Source: Pterobdella sp. o SKG-2022 (Eukaryota; Annelida; Clitellata; Hirudinida; Piscicolidae). From it: DNA of 64,000 nucleotides. Made by a program: the position numbers and the translations under genes. The stretch lies in assembly GCA_964035795.1 (NCBI GenBank), contig OZ038321.1, positions 5,212,200 to 5,276,199 on the forward strand, in the 5' to 3' direction. Positions 12,489 to 32,873 of this stretch are shown here, piece by piece; the first letter of the stretch is position 1; each line of letters begins with the position of its first letter. Under the pieces are notes generated by a model. That model was not told the DNA's origin. It was given only the letters and a program-made list of their open reading frames with translations, and searched no databases.

Positions 12489-13402
12489 GTAATTGGATTT
12501 TTTAGAATTTCTGTTTTTTTTTGAGAATTTTTTGGTTTGAAGTAAATTTTTAAAAAATAAGCTGGCACTTGAATGATGATGAAATAAAATTGAATATCAT
12601 CTTCAACAGTTGAATTATTCCGATCAATTAATACTGAAAGACAAATTAGTTTGACAAGCAAAAGCAAGTTTTACACCTTTGACACCAACTTCTTTATAAA
12701 ATCCTTACAAGAGAGTGGTTATTAGATATTGACTATTGCTATAAATTACCCCTATTAATTAATGGACTAATAAATGGTGTTTCAAATTTAAAATTAGACA
12801 ATGTATAAAATTGTTTTACTTGAAATTTGTTTATCCATAATTTTTACTTTGTTAGGAGTCAAGAAATTGAATTTTTTTGATTTTATTATGATTTTGATTG
12901 TACAACTTTGCATTGTAAGTTAGAAATTTTTAAAAATTATGTCTTTGGTGCATTTTCAAACATTGAAAACAAAGGTATACTAGTAATATTTTATGTATAT
13001 CGCAATCAATTTGAGGTGACATATTTTATCAAAACCATAAAATTTCTTGATTGAATATATTTGTTAAAATATTTAAAAAAGTAATCAATGCAACTTATTT
13101 TGTTAATAAAAAATGACAACTTCAATACATTTTGTAAATTTCAAGCTATAAATTATAAAGATTAGCTTTTTAAAAATCTAGCAATGTGTATTTTAAAAAT
13201 TATTTAATTTATATAGTTATTATTTTATGATTATGTGAATAGAGAAGAATTAGGTTCACTAAGGCTTCACTTGGTAACAATGATTATAACTTAACAAGTT
13301 TATTATGTAAATCTGTGTTCAATTCAATCAAAGTTTATTTTCAGAAGGAGTATAAATTTTTCCAAATTATATATTTTACTTATCCACAAATTTAACATAT
13401 CC

Positions 13403-16400
13403 ATGTCAGGACTTTCAGTCAATCAGGCAGAAACACTGGCTTATGCAATACTAGAGGTAACACAAAGTAATCTTGATTATGTCAGCAAAAATCTTGTGAC
13501 CAAAGAACAACAGGTTTTCAAGCATTGTGTTTCTGAATCATTCATGAGTTATTTTTCATTATATTTCTATTTTTTTTCAAATTTTTATACATTTCATAAG
13601 ATTCTCTCAGACCAGTTTTATATAAATTTTTCAAATTCATTCTTATGAATTATGATAAGATTTTACTTATCAAAAATTTCTTAAATAAACATGTTTATAA
13701 AAACCTTCATAATTTAAAAAAATTATACTCAATTCAAGTTATTAAAAACATAATGTCTCAGAAAAACTATACCACAGCCTTTTAACAAGTTAAAACTTTA
13801 TTTTCAGCAAACCTATATGATCATCATTATCATCCTTTTACGCGATTTGTCCCTTTTCAATAGGGATTTGACGAAATTTTAAGTTTCCTTAAATGTCTTT
13901 CGAAAGCCTGGCTTTTCATAACCCAGTATTTTTAAATCTTTTCAGATCTTTTTTGACCTACCGACTGGTTTACGTCATTCGAGGTTCATATTGTACAACT
14001 TCAGTGTCAAACTGTTTTTTGGTTTCTTCATGGCCAAACCACCTTAATCTTTGACTTCTAAGTCTGATCTTTCAACCTGGTATACCACATATTATTTTTT
14101 CACCAAAGGATTACCTTATGCCAACCAGTCTTTTCAGCATTTTATTTTCGTTCCTTATCAGCGTTTCAACCAACTTTTGATTTAAAGCCCATGTCTCACT
14201 CCCATACAATAGAACAGGTCATCATATATGCCTAGTCGATATTTTAGTAGAATCATATGGTTCCTTAGCAGACCTGAGATACTCCTCCAACTCAACCATG
14301 CCACATCAATCCCTTCTCTTACTGTCCTCTCAATATCATTGTCGCAATTGAAAAAATTTCCTAATTGAAAGATTCAACTTCTTCTATCACCTCGCCATCT
14401 TCGAGTTTAAAACTTCTTTCAGAGTCACTAGTACTATGAGATTTATTAGAGCTACATTTAGAACATATGAAGTTTTTATTGGGTATTATCTTTTTCAAAC
14501 CAGAATACCTCTTATGACAAATTTTTTACATTCAATTCATAATATTGAGTTATTACCTACACCTTTACCACAACAACCACATGGCTATTTACCCCAGTTT
14601 ACCTTATTAACACTTATTTCACCACTAACCATATATTTATTTTTCTTGATATTGATTTTTGACCCTCGTATCTCCATCGCACCTCTCTATTTCATAAACA
14701 TACTTTTCACCTCATTTTTTGATTCTGTCATGAGCATTAGATCGTCAGCATACAACATTTCCCAAGAGGCACATTTTCTATATTCTCTAGTGGCTTCCTT
14801 CATTACTAAAATGAAAAGCAGAGGACTTAAAGCAGACTCTTGATAAACACCAACCTTTATTTCAAATTCCTTTGATGTTCCAATAAAGGTTTTCACTCTT
14901 GAGTTCGTGTTCTCATATAGTGTCATAATTAATGTAACCATTCTTTCTGACACATTTTGTCTTTTGAGGGCCCATTCTATCACTCTTCTCGGCACCCTAT
15001 TAAAAGTTTTTTTTTAATCAAAAATATGATGTAATTCATTTTTCATGCCACCATATTTTTCTTGCAATTGTTTCAGCACAAACAATCCACCTATTGGGCT
15101 TTTTCCTGGACTGAATCCAAGTTAATTTTCATTGATGGTAATCATTTCCCTCAACCTGGCTTCCAGCACCTTCTCCCACACTTTCATGTTGTGCTCTAGA
15201 AGCCTTATGCCTTTATATTTACCACAATCTAGTGCATCACCCTTACTTTTGTACACTACCACAGTATCGCTATCCTCCCACTCCTTATGAAATTTTTCAT
15301 TGAAAATAATTTGTTCGGAAATTTTTTTCAATTGATTCATAACAACTTCTTCCGTCATTTTAATCAAGTCACTTGTTGCTTTTGAAGGGCCAGCAGCTTT
15401 GATATTTTTCATTTTCTTCAGCGCTTATAAAACCTCATCTACTGTAAAGTTTTGTAACGGACCTTCTATCTTTTCAACTTCGTCGGTATAATAGAATGAA
15501 GTTTCATTGAAGAGTTTTTCAAAATATTCTCTCCACCTTTCTAACTATTAGCAGCATTCTTAATATACTTTGACTCTCACTTGTTATCACTTCATATTCT
15601 TAGCAGTTTTGAACATTTCATTTTTTCCATTTTTAATCTTAATGTTTTCATTTCATAATCTTCTTTAGCCAAAGTAAATACTGCAAATTATTTGAACACT
15701 AAAGGTAATTTTATTAAGTACAAAGCTTTTCGTTAACAAAGTGTATTAAAATTCAAAGACTTTGAATTTAACGTACTAAATAACGTTACTTTGTTAACGA
15801 AAAGCTTTGTACTTAATAAAATTACCTTTAGTCTTCAAATAATTTGCAGTTTACATACCACTTATAAAAACGCTTTCATTTTGGCTTTTTTAACTTTCTT
15901 TTTTCTAATATATATAATCGTTTTTATATTGGTCTAGATTAAATTTATGCCATCTATTGAAAGCATCTCTCTTCTTCGTTATCACAAACTTCACCTCATC
16001 ATTCCACCACCAAGTATTTTTTCTTCTCCTATTTCCAACTTTTTCTGTTGTTACACCACACAAATTTTTGGCTTCAGTTAAGAATCTATCATGACAATAT
16101 TTTAAGTCTGTATTGTTTTTTTATATTTTCTTTTTTTTTATCCTATATTCCATTTTCAATGATAAACATGAAAATACCAATAGTAATGTTAATGGTTTAT
16201 TAAATGTAGAATTAAAAAAAAAGGTGAGATAGTTTCAAAAATAAAGTTGTTCTATTTGAATAGTAAAGATTATAGTATTATGATAAATTTCTGTTAAATA
16301 AAAATAGTTTTAAAAAAATCTCAACAGGAAATAATGCTGCAGCAGATACTGTCTAATATTTCCTCAATAAAAAAGGATATGATTATCTTAGAAAAAAGTG

Positions 16401-17040
16401 AATTTTCAAGCTTAAAACATGAATATGAGGTTGAAAATTTAAACTATTATTCTATATAAGAATTGTTTCACAAGTATTATTGAAAAGATTAGAGATACTT
16501 AATTGATGTAGTTTCAGTGAGTTAACCAATCCATAGAAATTGAGCATAGAGTTGACACAGTTGAAGAGGCAGTTCAAAGATGAGGTGACCAATCTCAAAT
16601 CCAATGTTTCCCTTGACCTCAACCTTGAAAAGTCGAGGGCTAAAGACAGCGTGAGTTTAACTTCATTATTACGTTATGTGGTAAATAGAAGATTCATGTT
16701 TCATAGGTTTTGGTCTTTCACATATAGAATCAAATTTTGTACTTGAAAGAACGATAAAATAATGATTTTAATTATTACATTGAGGAAACTGCAGCAAGCT
16801 GAGAGTTTGATGGAAATAGCTAAGTTAATGAACCGCATCGACATTTTGACATCAGGCCATTCCAAGGACTTGGCAGGCCTCGACAACCGCATCGATAAAG
16901 AGATTGCAAACCTTCTTGCCACATATGAACGATACAGGAATGATGTCATTAAATATGCAGCAGGTCTTGTTTTTTTATTTTTAATGTTTAAAGTGAATGT
17001 TTTAGAAAGTTTCAGTATTCAATTTCTTATCATAAGATAG
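13403..17040 (+). CDS. MCUR1/CCDC90-family mitochondrial coiled-coil protein (DUF1640)
   Basis: Exons: 13403-13513 (5' limit uncertain), 16328-16429, 16537-16650, 16795-17040, joined in phase 0. The encoded 190 residues include GLSVNQAETLAYAI, NLDYVSKNLVTKEQQ, ISSIKKDMIILEKSEFSSLK, LDLNLEKSRAKDS, DNRIDKEIANLL and NDVIKYAAG. This is the block order of the MCUR1/CCDC90 family, inner-mitochondrial-membrane proteins with a long coiled coil and a C-terminal membrane helix. The vertebrate member MCUR1 is linked to the calcium uniporter and respiratory-complex assembly. The last exon reads past a possible GTCTTG donor at 16964 into a hydrophobic AGLVFLFLMF stretch and stops at 17038-17040, with AATAAA 139 nt on, so the unspliced end is preferred. 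The N-terminus is incomplete. The first intron (2.8 kb) contains an antisense LINE. Confidence 0.8.
13815..16125 (-). mobile_element. RTE-like LINE, mostly complete RT, in intron of the MCUR1-like gene
   Basis: The minus strand reads, 5' to 3': NTWWWNDEVKFVITKKRDAF near 15,990 (linker after the endonuclease), KNIKAAGPSKATSDLIK, WEDSDTVVVYKSKGDAL and CGKYKGIRLLEHNMKVWEKV, FSPGKSPIGGLFVLKQLQEK, VPRRVIEWALKRQNV, SPLLFILVM, MLYADDLMLMTESKNEV (catalytic YADD intact), then ETWALNQKLVETLIRNENKM near 14,200. It ends at 13,815-13,835 in ATCATCATTATCATCC preceded on the element strand by a CCCTATTGAAAAGGG hairpin. Stops at several points make it inactive. A foldback element at 15,680-15,850 interrupts it. 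Confidence 0.85.
15680..15850. mobile_element. 171-bp foldback MITE with 63-bp arms (62/63 identical)
   Basis: The left arm 15680-15742 and right arm 15788-15850 are reverse complements with a single mismatch. Outer ends are ACTGCAAATTATTTGAA and its complement. The 45-bp centre holds a further palindrome, ATTCAAAG-A-CTTTGAAT (15751-15767), so the whole unit folds into one long hairpin. Outside the arms GTAAA and TTTAC are also complementary after a 2-base offset. No target-site duplication is evident. It splits the linker coding region of the RTE-like LINE, so it inserted after that LINE. Confidence 0.85.
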
Positions 17041-17178
17041 GATTTGTCGAAAAACTAAGTTAACAAATAGTTAAAAGTTATTAGTCTTAAAATATATTGA
17101 AATATTTAACTTTTCCAGAAACATCACATGTAGTTTTTATTTAGCAATTATCTATAAAACATCAATTTGAGGAATTTT

Positions 17179-17184
17179 AATAAA
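17179..17184 (+). terminator. AATAAA polyadenylation signal, MCUR1-like gene
   Basis: AATAAA lies 139 nt after the stop codon at 17038-17040. In DNA this AT-rich the hexamer is common, so this is positional support only. Confidence 0.35.
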
Positions 17185-17204
17185 TTTATTGAAACTTAAG
17201 CAAA

Positions 17205-17350
17205 AACTTGGTTGAGTTATGTTGAAAAAGATATGGAATCCTATGGCCTGGAAAATGCGGATCCACTCAATAGAGTTGAGTGGAGAAAGTGTATTAGCCG
17301 ACTGCTGTATACCCCAGCTACTGGGACGCCTACAGCAGTATAATCTAATA
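17205..17350 (+). mobile_element. LINE 3'-terminal coding fragment
   Basis: The plus strand reads EKDMESYGLENADPLNRVEW, then RKCISRLLYTPATGTPTAV and a stop. A short terminal segment with DxxxxGLxxxDxxxRxxWR is common at the end of LINE ORF2 proteins. It is followed by CAGTATAATCTAATATGGAT. A shorter, more divergent copy of the same terminus occurs at 21,095-21,150. Confidence 0.45.
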
Positions 17351-17920
17351 TGGATATTATTTTTTTATAAGCTATAATTTTCCATAAGTATGGCCTTACT
17401 ATAAAACCTTAATAAATATTGTAGTTATGGGTTTATATAATGATTGGTGTTAAATCATATGAGGATAGTTTAGCATATAACGTTTATATACAAAAAATTA
17501 ATTATAAATTAAATTTAAATAGGTCTATTGTAAAATGATTCTTAATTTTGTATATTATGGATTGTAAAGAGTGTAATTTTCAAAACAATGCTAAAGAATG
17601 CTCAGAGAACTTCATCTCTGGTGCCTCCTTTAGATATTTTTTTTCTATTATTTGCAGCTTTCTGAGTATCGTGTTTCCGTATTTCTAGGTTTTCTCTCAC
17701 CAAAAGATTTTTTTTAGTAGGTGTTTCCACTACAAAAAGAAAATTAAAATTTCTCGAATCAATTTTTTTTACAGATAATAAAATATTATATATCAATCAA
17801 ATCGATTTTCCTTTTTAGAGCCCATTTTTCTTTCCTAAGTTATATATAATATAACTTTGTTGATGACTTTTTAATAATATTTTTATTTTTTATATTTATT
17901 TTTTTTTTATTACCCCCATG

Positions 17921-18198
17921 TTCTGCCGTGTAGGTTAGGAACGTACCCTATCTTTATCATCAGGCTGTTAGCGTTGGTCTTAGGATGTTTCTTTGCATAT
18001 TAAGAACTTGTCCTAAGAACCTAGCCTGATGAGAGCAGACTGATGAAACAGTCTGTGTGGGGTCCTCCAAAAAAATTATCTTTAAACAAGATTAATAAGC
18101 CTAAAAGATTACTAGAGAACAGGGAAGGGTCGTTTAGATTTGTACCCTGAAAGGGTAGCAGTCCCACCAACTAGCAGGCCTAAACGCTAGGGCGTAGA
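17921..18198. repeat. Dispersed repeat, copy A
   Basis: About 280 bp aligning by eye with 22,559-22,835. Shared blocks are CTGTTAGCGTTGGTCT, the CTGATGAAA region and CCCTGAAAGGGTAGCAG followed by CCCACCAACT-GCAGG. It contains a 6-bp stem AGACTG/CAGTCT (18037-18054) and the CCCTGAAAGGG hairpin (18145-18155). It abuts the 28-bp repeats and then the truncated LINE 3' end. The family is not recognised; it could be a SINE or an untranslated part of a LINE. Confidence 0.65.
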
Positions 18199-18254
18199 TG
18201 CCTTTTAATGTCATGCCTTGGACAGGTGCCTTTTAACGTCATGCCCAAGACCAA
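18199..18254. repeat. Two 28-bp tandem units with TTTAACGTCATGCC core
   Basis: Units 18199-18226 and 18227-18254 both begin TGCCTTTTAA(T/C)GTCATGCC. The core is shared with the three-unit array at 1,155-1,252. It sits between repeat copy A and the 3' end of the truncated RTE-like LINE. Confidence 0.75.
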
Positions 18255-18264
18255 TGAATTCAAT

Positions 18265-18545
18265 ATCATAATCGTTTTGCGTCCGTTTCCATGCTAGCAT
18301 GGGCTAGACTGGGTCTCATAATGGCTCTTCTTCACAATCTACGGTCCTGGTCAAGTTCAAGATTGAGTTTCATTTTTCTAAGATCGTTGCTTACTAATTG
18401 GGACCATGTTTTTCTTGGTCTACCTTGTTCACCTTTACTCTCTACCACGACATGCCTGCAAGCACTTGTTGAGTTACCAGCATTTATGCTCATTACATTT
18501 CCAAACCATTTCAGTCTATTTTTGCGTAGCACCTCAATATGATTT
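18265..18545 (-). mobile_element. RTE-like LINE, 5'-truncated 3' end
   Basis: The minus strand encodes MLRKNRLKWFGNVMSINAGN, STSACRHVVVESKGEQGRPR and KTWSQLVSNDLRKMKL, the C-terminal tail typical of RTE-like ORF2. It ends with CCATGCTAGCATGG (18289-18302), CGTCCGTTT on the plus strand and an ATCATAATCG run. The 3' 150 bp are highly similar to 26,530-26,700, so both are copies of one family. Confidence 0.85.
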
Positions 18546-20859
18546 TAGTTACTTCACCTGAAGACTATGAGATACAGAACGTTTCGAAAATATGATTTTG
18601 TTAATTAATACGATTTTTAGAATGTTCAAAATGTGAAACAATGATAATTATGACCTTTGTTTCAATCGCAGGAGCTGTGATGACCTGTTTGACCATATGC
18701 CTTGGCTTTTATAGAATATGGAAGTAGACACCATGTTCCCATCTATGTTTGTCGTCGAATTTTCGAAAATAGCTTCAAGTTGAATACCATGTTTTAAAAG
18801 ATATTTTATCTTAATTTTCACGATTAAAGAATTCATTTTTTAATTCATACCTAGTAACCACTGAATTCTACGACCTTTGTTAATGAAAAAGCAATTAAAA
18901 CTAAATTTTCGATTTCTGTTTGTTTTCTTTCAAAAATAAATTCCACTTGCAATGATTTTCAGCTTTTCACTAAATTGAAAGTTGTTGAAATGCGTTAGAT
19001 CTATGATATAGATGAAAACATCAAAAAATCCTGTAATGATTTTGGATGGATTAACAGATGTACTCATTGTGAAACTGAAAGTTTATTGATGAACAGTATT
19101 GATGGTCAGTTACCGGCAAGATTATAATGAAACATTGAGAGAGGAATAAGGAGAATCGAATAATCCATCGTATTTCCGCTTTCAAGCCATTCTAAAGTCG
19201 AACTACAGCTTGAAATAAATTAATTTGAAATGTTTTCAAAGAATAATGCATGTTAGAAAAACTAAAATCATTTTTTTAAATCAGTGAATAATATAACTTG
19301 AAAATAAAACCAAAAATACTTAAAACTCCAAAAAAAATTCGATTTAAAATTAATATTCATTCAAATCATAGTTTAAATTCCTAAATATTTCAAGCCCGCC
19401 TACGGAACTAATGTTTTAACTATTGTTCCAAAAGCAAAATAAAGTAATTTCATCGTCAATGTCGCTATAAAAAGATGAAATACTTGGATTATTAATGTGC
19501 AGTTGAATACCATCAAAAAATTTGTTAATCAATTAACCTGATAAAATATTATGACTGTAAAATTTAAATAACTAGATGAATCTATGGTAGATTGTCAGAT
19601 TCAACAACACGACAAAAATTATCCGTGACAAGTAACTCATACAACTCTGCACAGCTCAGTTATAGAATAATGCAATTTTTAATTGTAACTTTTTGTAATG
19701 TGTTTTTATATTGCGATCCAAAAAATTGTTTGAAGTAGAAAAAGTGATTAATATATTAATAAAGTTACAAATTGATGTTGAAAGTTGCTACGATATTGAT
19801 ACACGTAAAAAAATGATAGTTAAGAAAAACATAATATGCAATTAAAAGCAGATCTTAAAAGATTAGTTTTAAAAGTGATATTATAAGTGAATGATATTAC
19901 ACTCAAAGGCAAATGTTGTTATATCTGGCGAGTCTTAAAACCAAAATATGAATCCTCAAATTTATCAGACTACTCCTTAGTAGGCTACAAGACCACGTGA
20001 AATAATTATTTGCATAAACCGAGCTTTATTGTGAATCAATTGTGCTTCATTTTAAGAATGGTTTACCTCAAAAGTCAAAGAAGCATGGATAATTTACAAT
20101 ATATACAAAAATTGTTGAAGTTCTAAGATAAAATTTATTAGGCAAAATAATTTTAAAATGATCCTTCAAAATGTAAGGTTTGCACGCAAAAATTAGTTTT
20201 ATGCCGGTGAGTTTGAAAGGTTAGCAAAATTAATATTTGAAGGTTGAATAAAAAAACATTTACCACCCTTTTGAAAAATCAGACACACACATTTGAATGG
20301 ATATTTTTTGAAATGAGCAGTTAAAAATGCAAATTTTAAAGCAAAAAACCTCAAGTTATGACAACTATAAAAACAATACATTATGTACACAAGCAATTGC
20401 TATTAAATATCTATGGATATAACTATTCTGGTGAAAGCCTCAAAAGAATCAGTAATTAAACGATACTTAAGAAAAGTTTAAACATATTAAACAATAGAAT
20501 TTTAGTGAAGTATGAAGGATAGCTAGGATAAAATTTTGAGATTTAATAACTCCTGCAGATACAAACATCTTTAAAATATTGCCCTTATCAATTCCTAAAG
20601 ACCAAAATATTTCCCTAGTAAATCCTACAATTGAAGCATACTCTGTAAGAAGCAAGACGAAACTGCACTGAAGTCCTAAGTTGAATGACATGTTTCCAAT
20701 CCATACAAATTAAGAGCTTCATCAATATTGAATTCATTGAACAAATCACAAAGAAATCAGAATTTTTCGTAGATTTCACACATTAAATAAGGTATCATTA
20801 CATTTGAAATATAAACAAAACATACTCATTTGAAACAATGACGAAAACAATTACAAGCA
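18546..20859. other. AT-rich intergenic stretch, no gene seen
   Basis: Region downstream of the polyamine oxidase-like gene. Open frames are short and lack recognisable motifs. No AATAAA was found close behind the oxidase stop codon on the minus strand. Confidence 0.5.
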
Positions 20860-31202
<10,343 letters not shown>

Positions 31203-32579
31203 ATTTACTTTTCAAATGAAACAAAAGATCCTAACGTTGAAGTCTATACGAATTCAAAAAAAGGCGTAAGGTGATAACTTTTAAAATAATACTTTTTGAT
31301 TTTCCCAATGGTTGTTATAGTCATCACAAAAAATAGTGAAAAAGTGGAAAATAACACTAAAAACCAAAACAAGATATGTTTAATCTTCGAAGGTTGGATG
31401 TTATATAATAAAAGCGCCTTATTTTATTTTAAATTTACGATTATGAAACTTAATTACCAAATAATGATTCTTCGAAAATTTATATTTCCATATATACATT
31501 GACAAAAATAGCTTTTAAATGCGTCTAAGATTCTAGTAAAAATATTTCTTTATGTTTGGCAAGTTATACTTGAAATATTTTCAACAAAAACTTAAATTAT
31601 TGAAAAGTGTGGTAAAGTTTATTGTTTTAAGCTTATGACAAAATAACGAATTACCGTACTACGAATGTTAAGTTTCAGTCATTTTGATATAGCAAGCACA
31701 TGATAATTACTTTTCGAGGCGTGAAACAGACAAATTTTTCTAGTCACCATAAAAATTGAAATAACTTTGGGAAGAAACTGATGATAATCAGAAGTCTTTG
31801 ACACTACTAACTTGCGAAATTCTTACCAAAACCCTAAAATTTTATTTGAAATTTTTTTTCACTACAAAAATGTTATACTATTTATCTAAAGAATCAAAAT
31901 AAAAGTTCTAAATTAAAATAATAGAAATTTTGGGACTAATACCCAATAATGATTTTGAAGAAATGGACATTTAACAAGTAACTTTATTCAAAAATACTTT
32001 GTAATAAGATAAGTTTTAAAGTGGTCGATATTTTACCAATGTTTTATGAGTAATGAATGGAGAAGATTAAAATATTCAAACTAAAATATACGAAAACTAA
32101 AAAAATATAATTTTTAAAATTAATCAATATCGTTAATTATATTATATCTCATATCAGTCAATTTTATATGAAATTTTTTCAAAAAACACAAAATCTTGGA
32201 TCAAATCATTTTTTTAATCAGGTTTTTGAAAAAAATTCACATTAATTATATATAATGTATAACTTGTTAGTCTTTTTTCGAAAAAAATTTTAAACGAAAA
32301 TTTAGTGAAAGAAATTTTCTAAATGAAAAAAATTTTAATTTGATATATCAATTTTTTTGTTGTTTATTACGAGTTCAATTTTTTAAATTTTATTAAAATT
32401 ATAAACCGCTATACAAAGTATGTGCTTAATTCTAGTTTTAAATGAAACGCGTTAAGGTGATTCAAGGTATATGAATGTTTAATGTAAATTTAAAAGTAAT
32501 TAACAGTAAATATAAAATAGCGAATATGTTTTTGGAAAGTCAAAACAAAGAAAATGACTAATTATAAATAAGACGAAAG
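31203..32579. other. AT-rich intergenic stretch upstream of the oxidase gene
   Basis: No coding signal. It should include the oxidase promoter on the left and the 3' untranslated region of the protocadherin terminal exon on the right. No core promoter motif could be assigned. Confidence 0.5.
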
Positions 32580-32585
32580 TTTATT
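32580..32585 (-). terminator. AATAAA polyadenylation signal, distal protocadherin exon
   Basis: Minus-strand AATAAA about 290 nt downstream of the TAA stop at 32,874-32,876. A reasonable 3' end for the long isoform, but the hexamer is frequent in this AT-rich DNA. Confidence 0.4.
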
Positions 32586-32873
32586 GGATATTGAATATTT
32601 AACGAATTCAATGTTACAACAAAAATAAAATGCTTTCTCATTGGGGGAAAAATAAAAAAATTTATTTTGAAACCGCGTAAGACGATGTTCAGTGTTCGAA
32701 TGTATCAGTATAACAAATTTCGATCCACAGCAGACTTGAAATTTAAAACTCATTTGAATGACTTTCTAAATCATTAGACGAATGCAAACGAATATTAATT
32801 TCCATTCGCTAACTTCCAAAACAATCAATAATTAAAACATCCACCTATACCAAATCTTTTAAGCCTTGAACAT

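Noticed and set aside
10190..12985. Two similar strings (GCATTTTCAAACA(C/T)TGAAAAC) at 10.2 and 12.96 kb
   Set aside because: Short match in AT-rich introns and flanks without further similarity; likely chance or an untraceable old repeat.
17990..18070. Possible hammerhead ribozyme (CTGATGA followed by GAAAC) in repeat copy A
   Set aside because: The core boxes overlap as CTGATGAAAC with no room for stem II. The alternative CTGATGAG...GAAAC spacing lacks a pairing stem, and copy B does not preserve the boxes.
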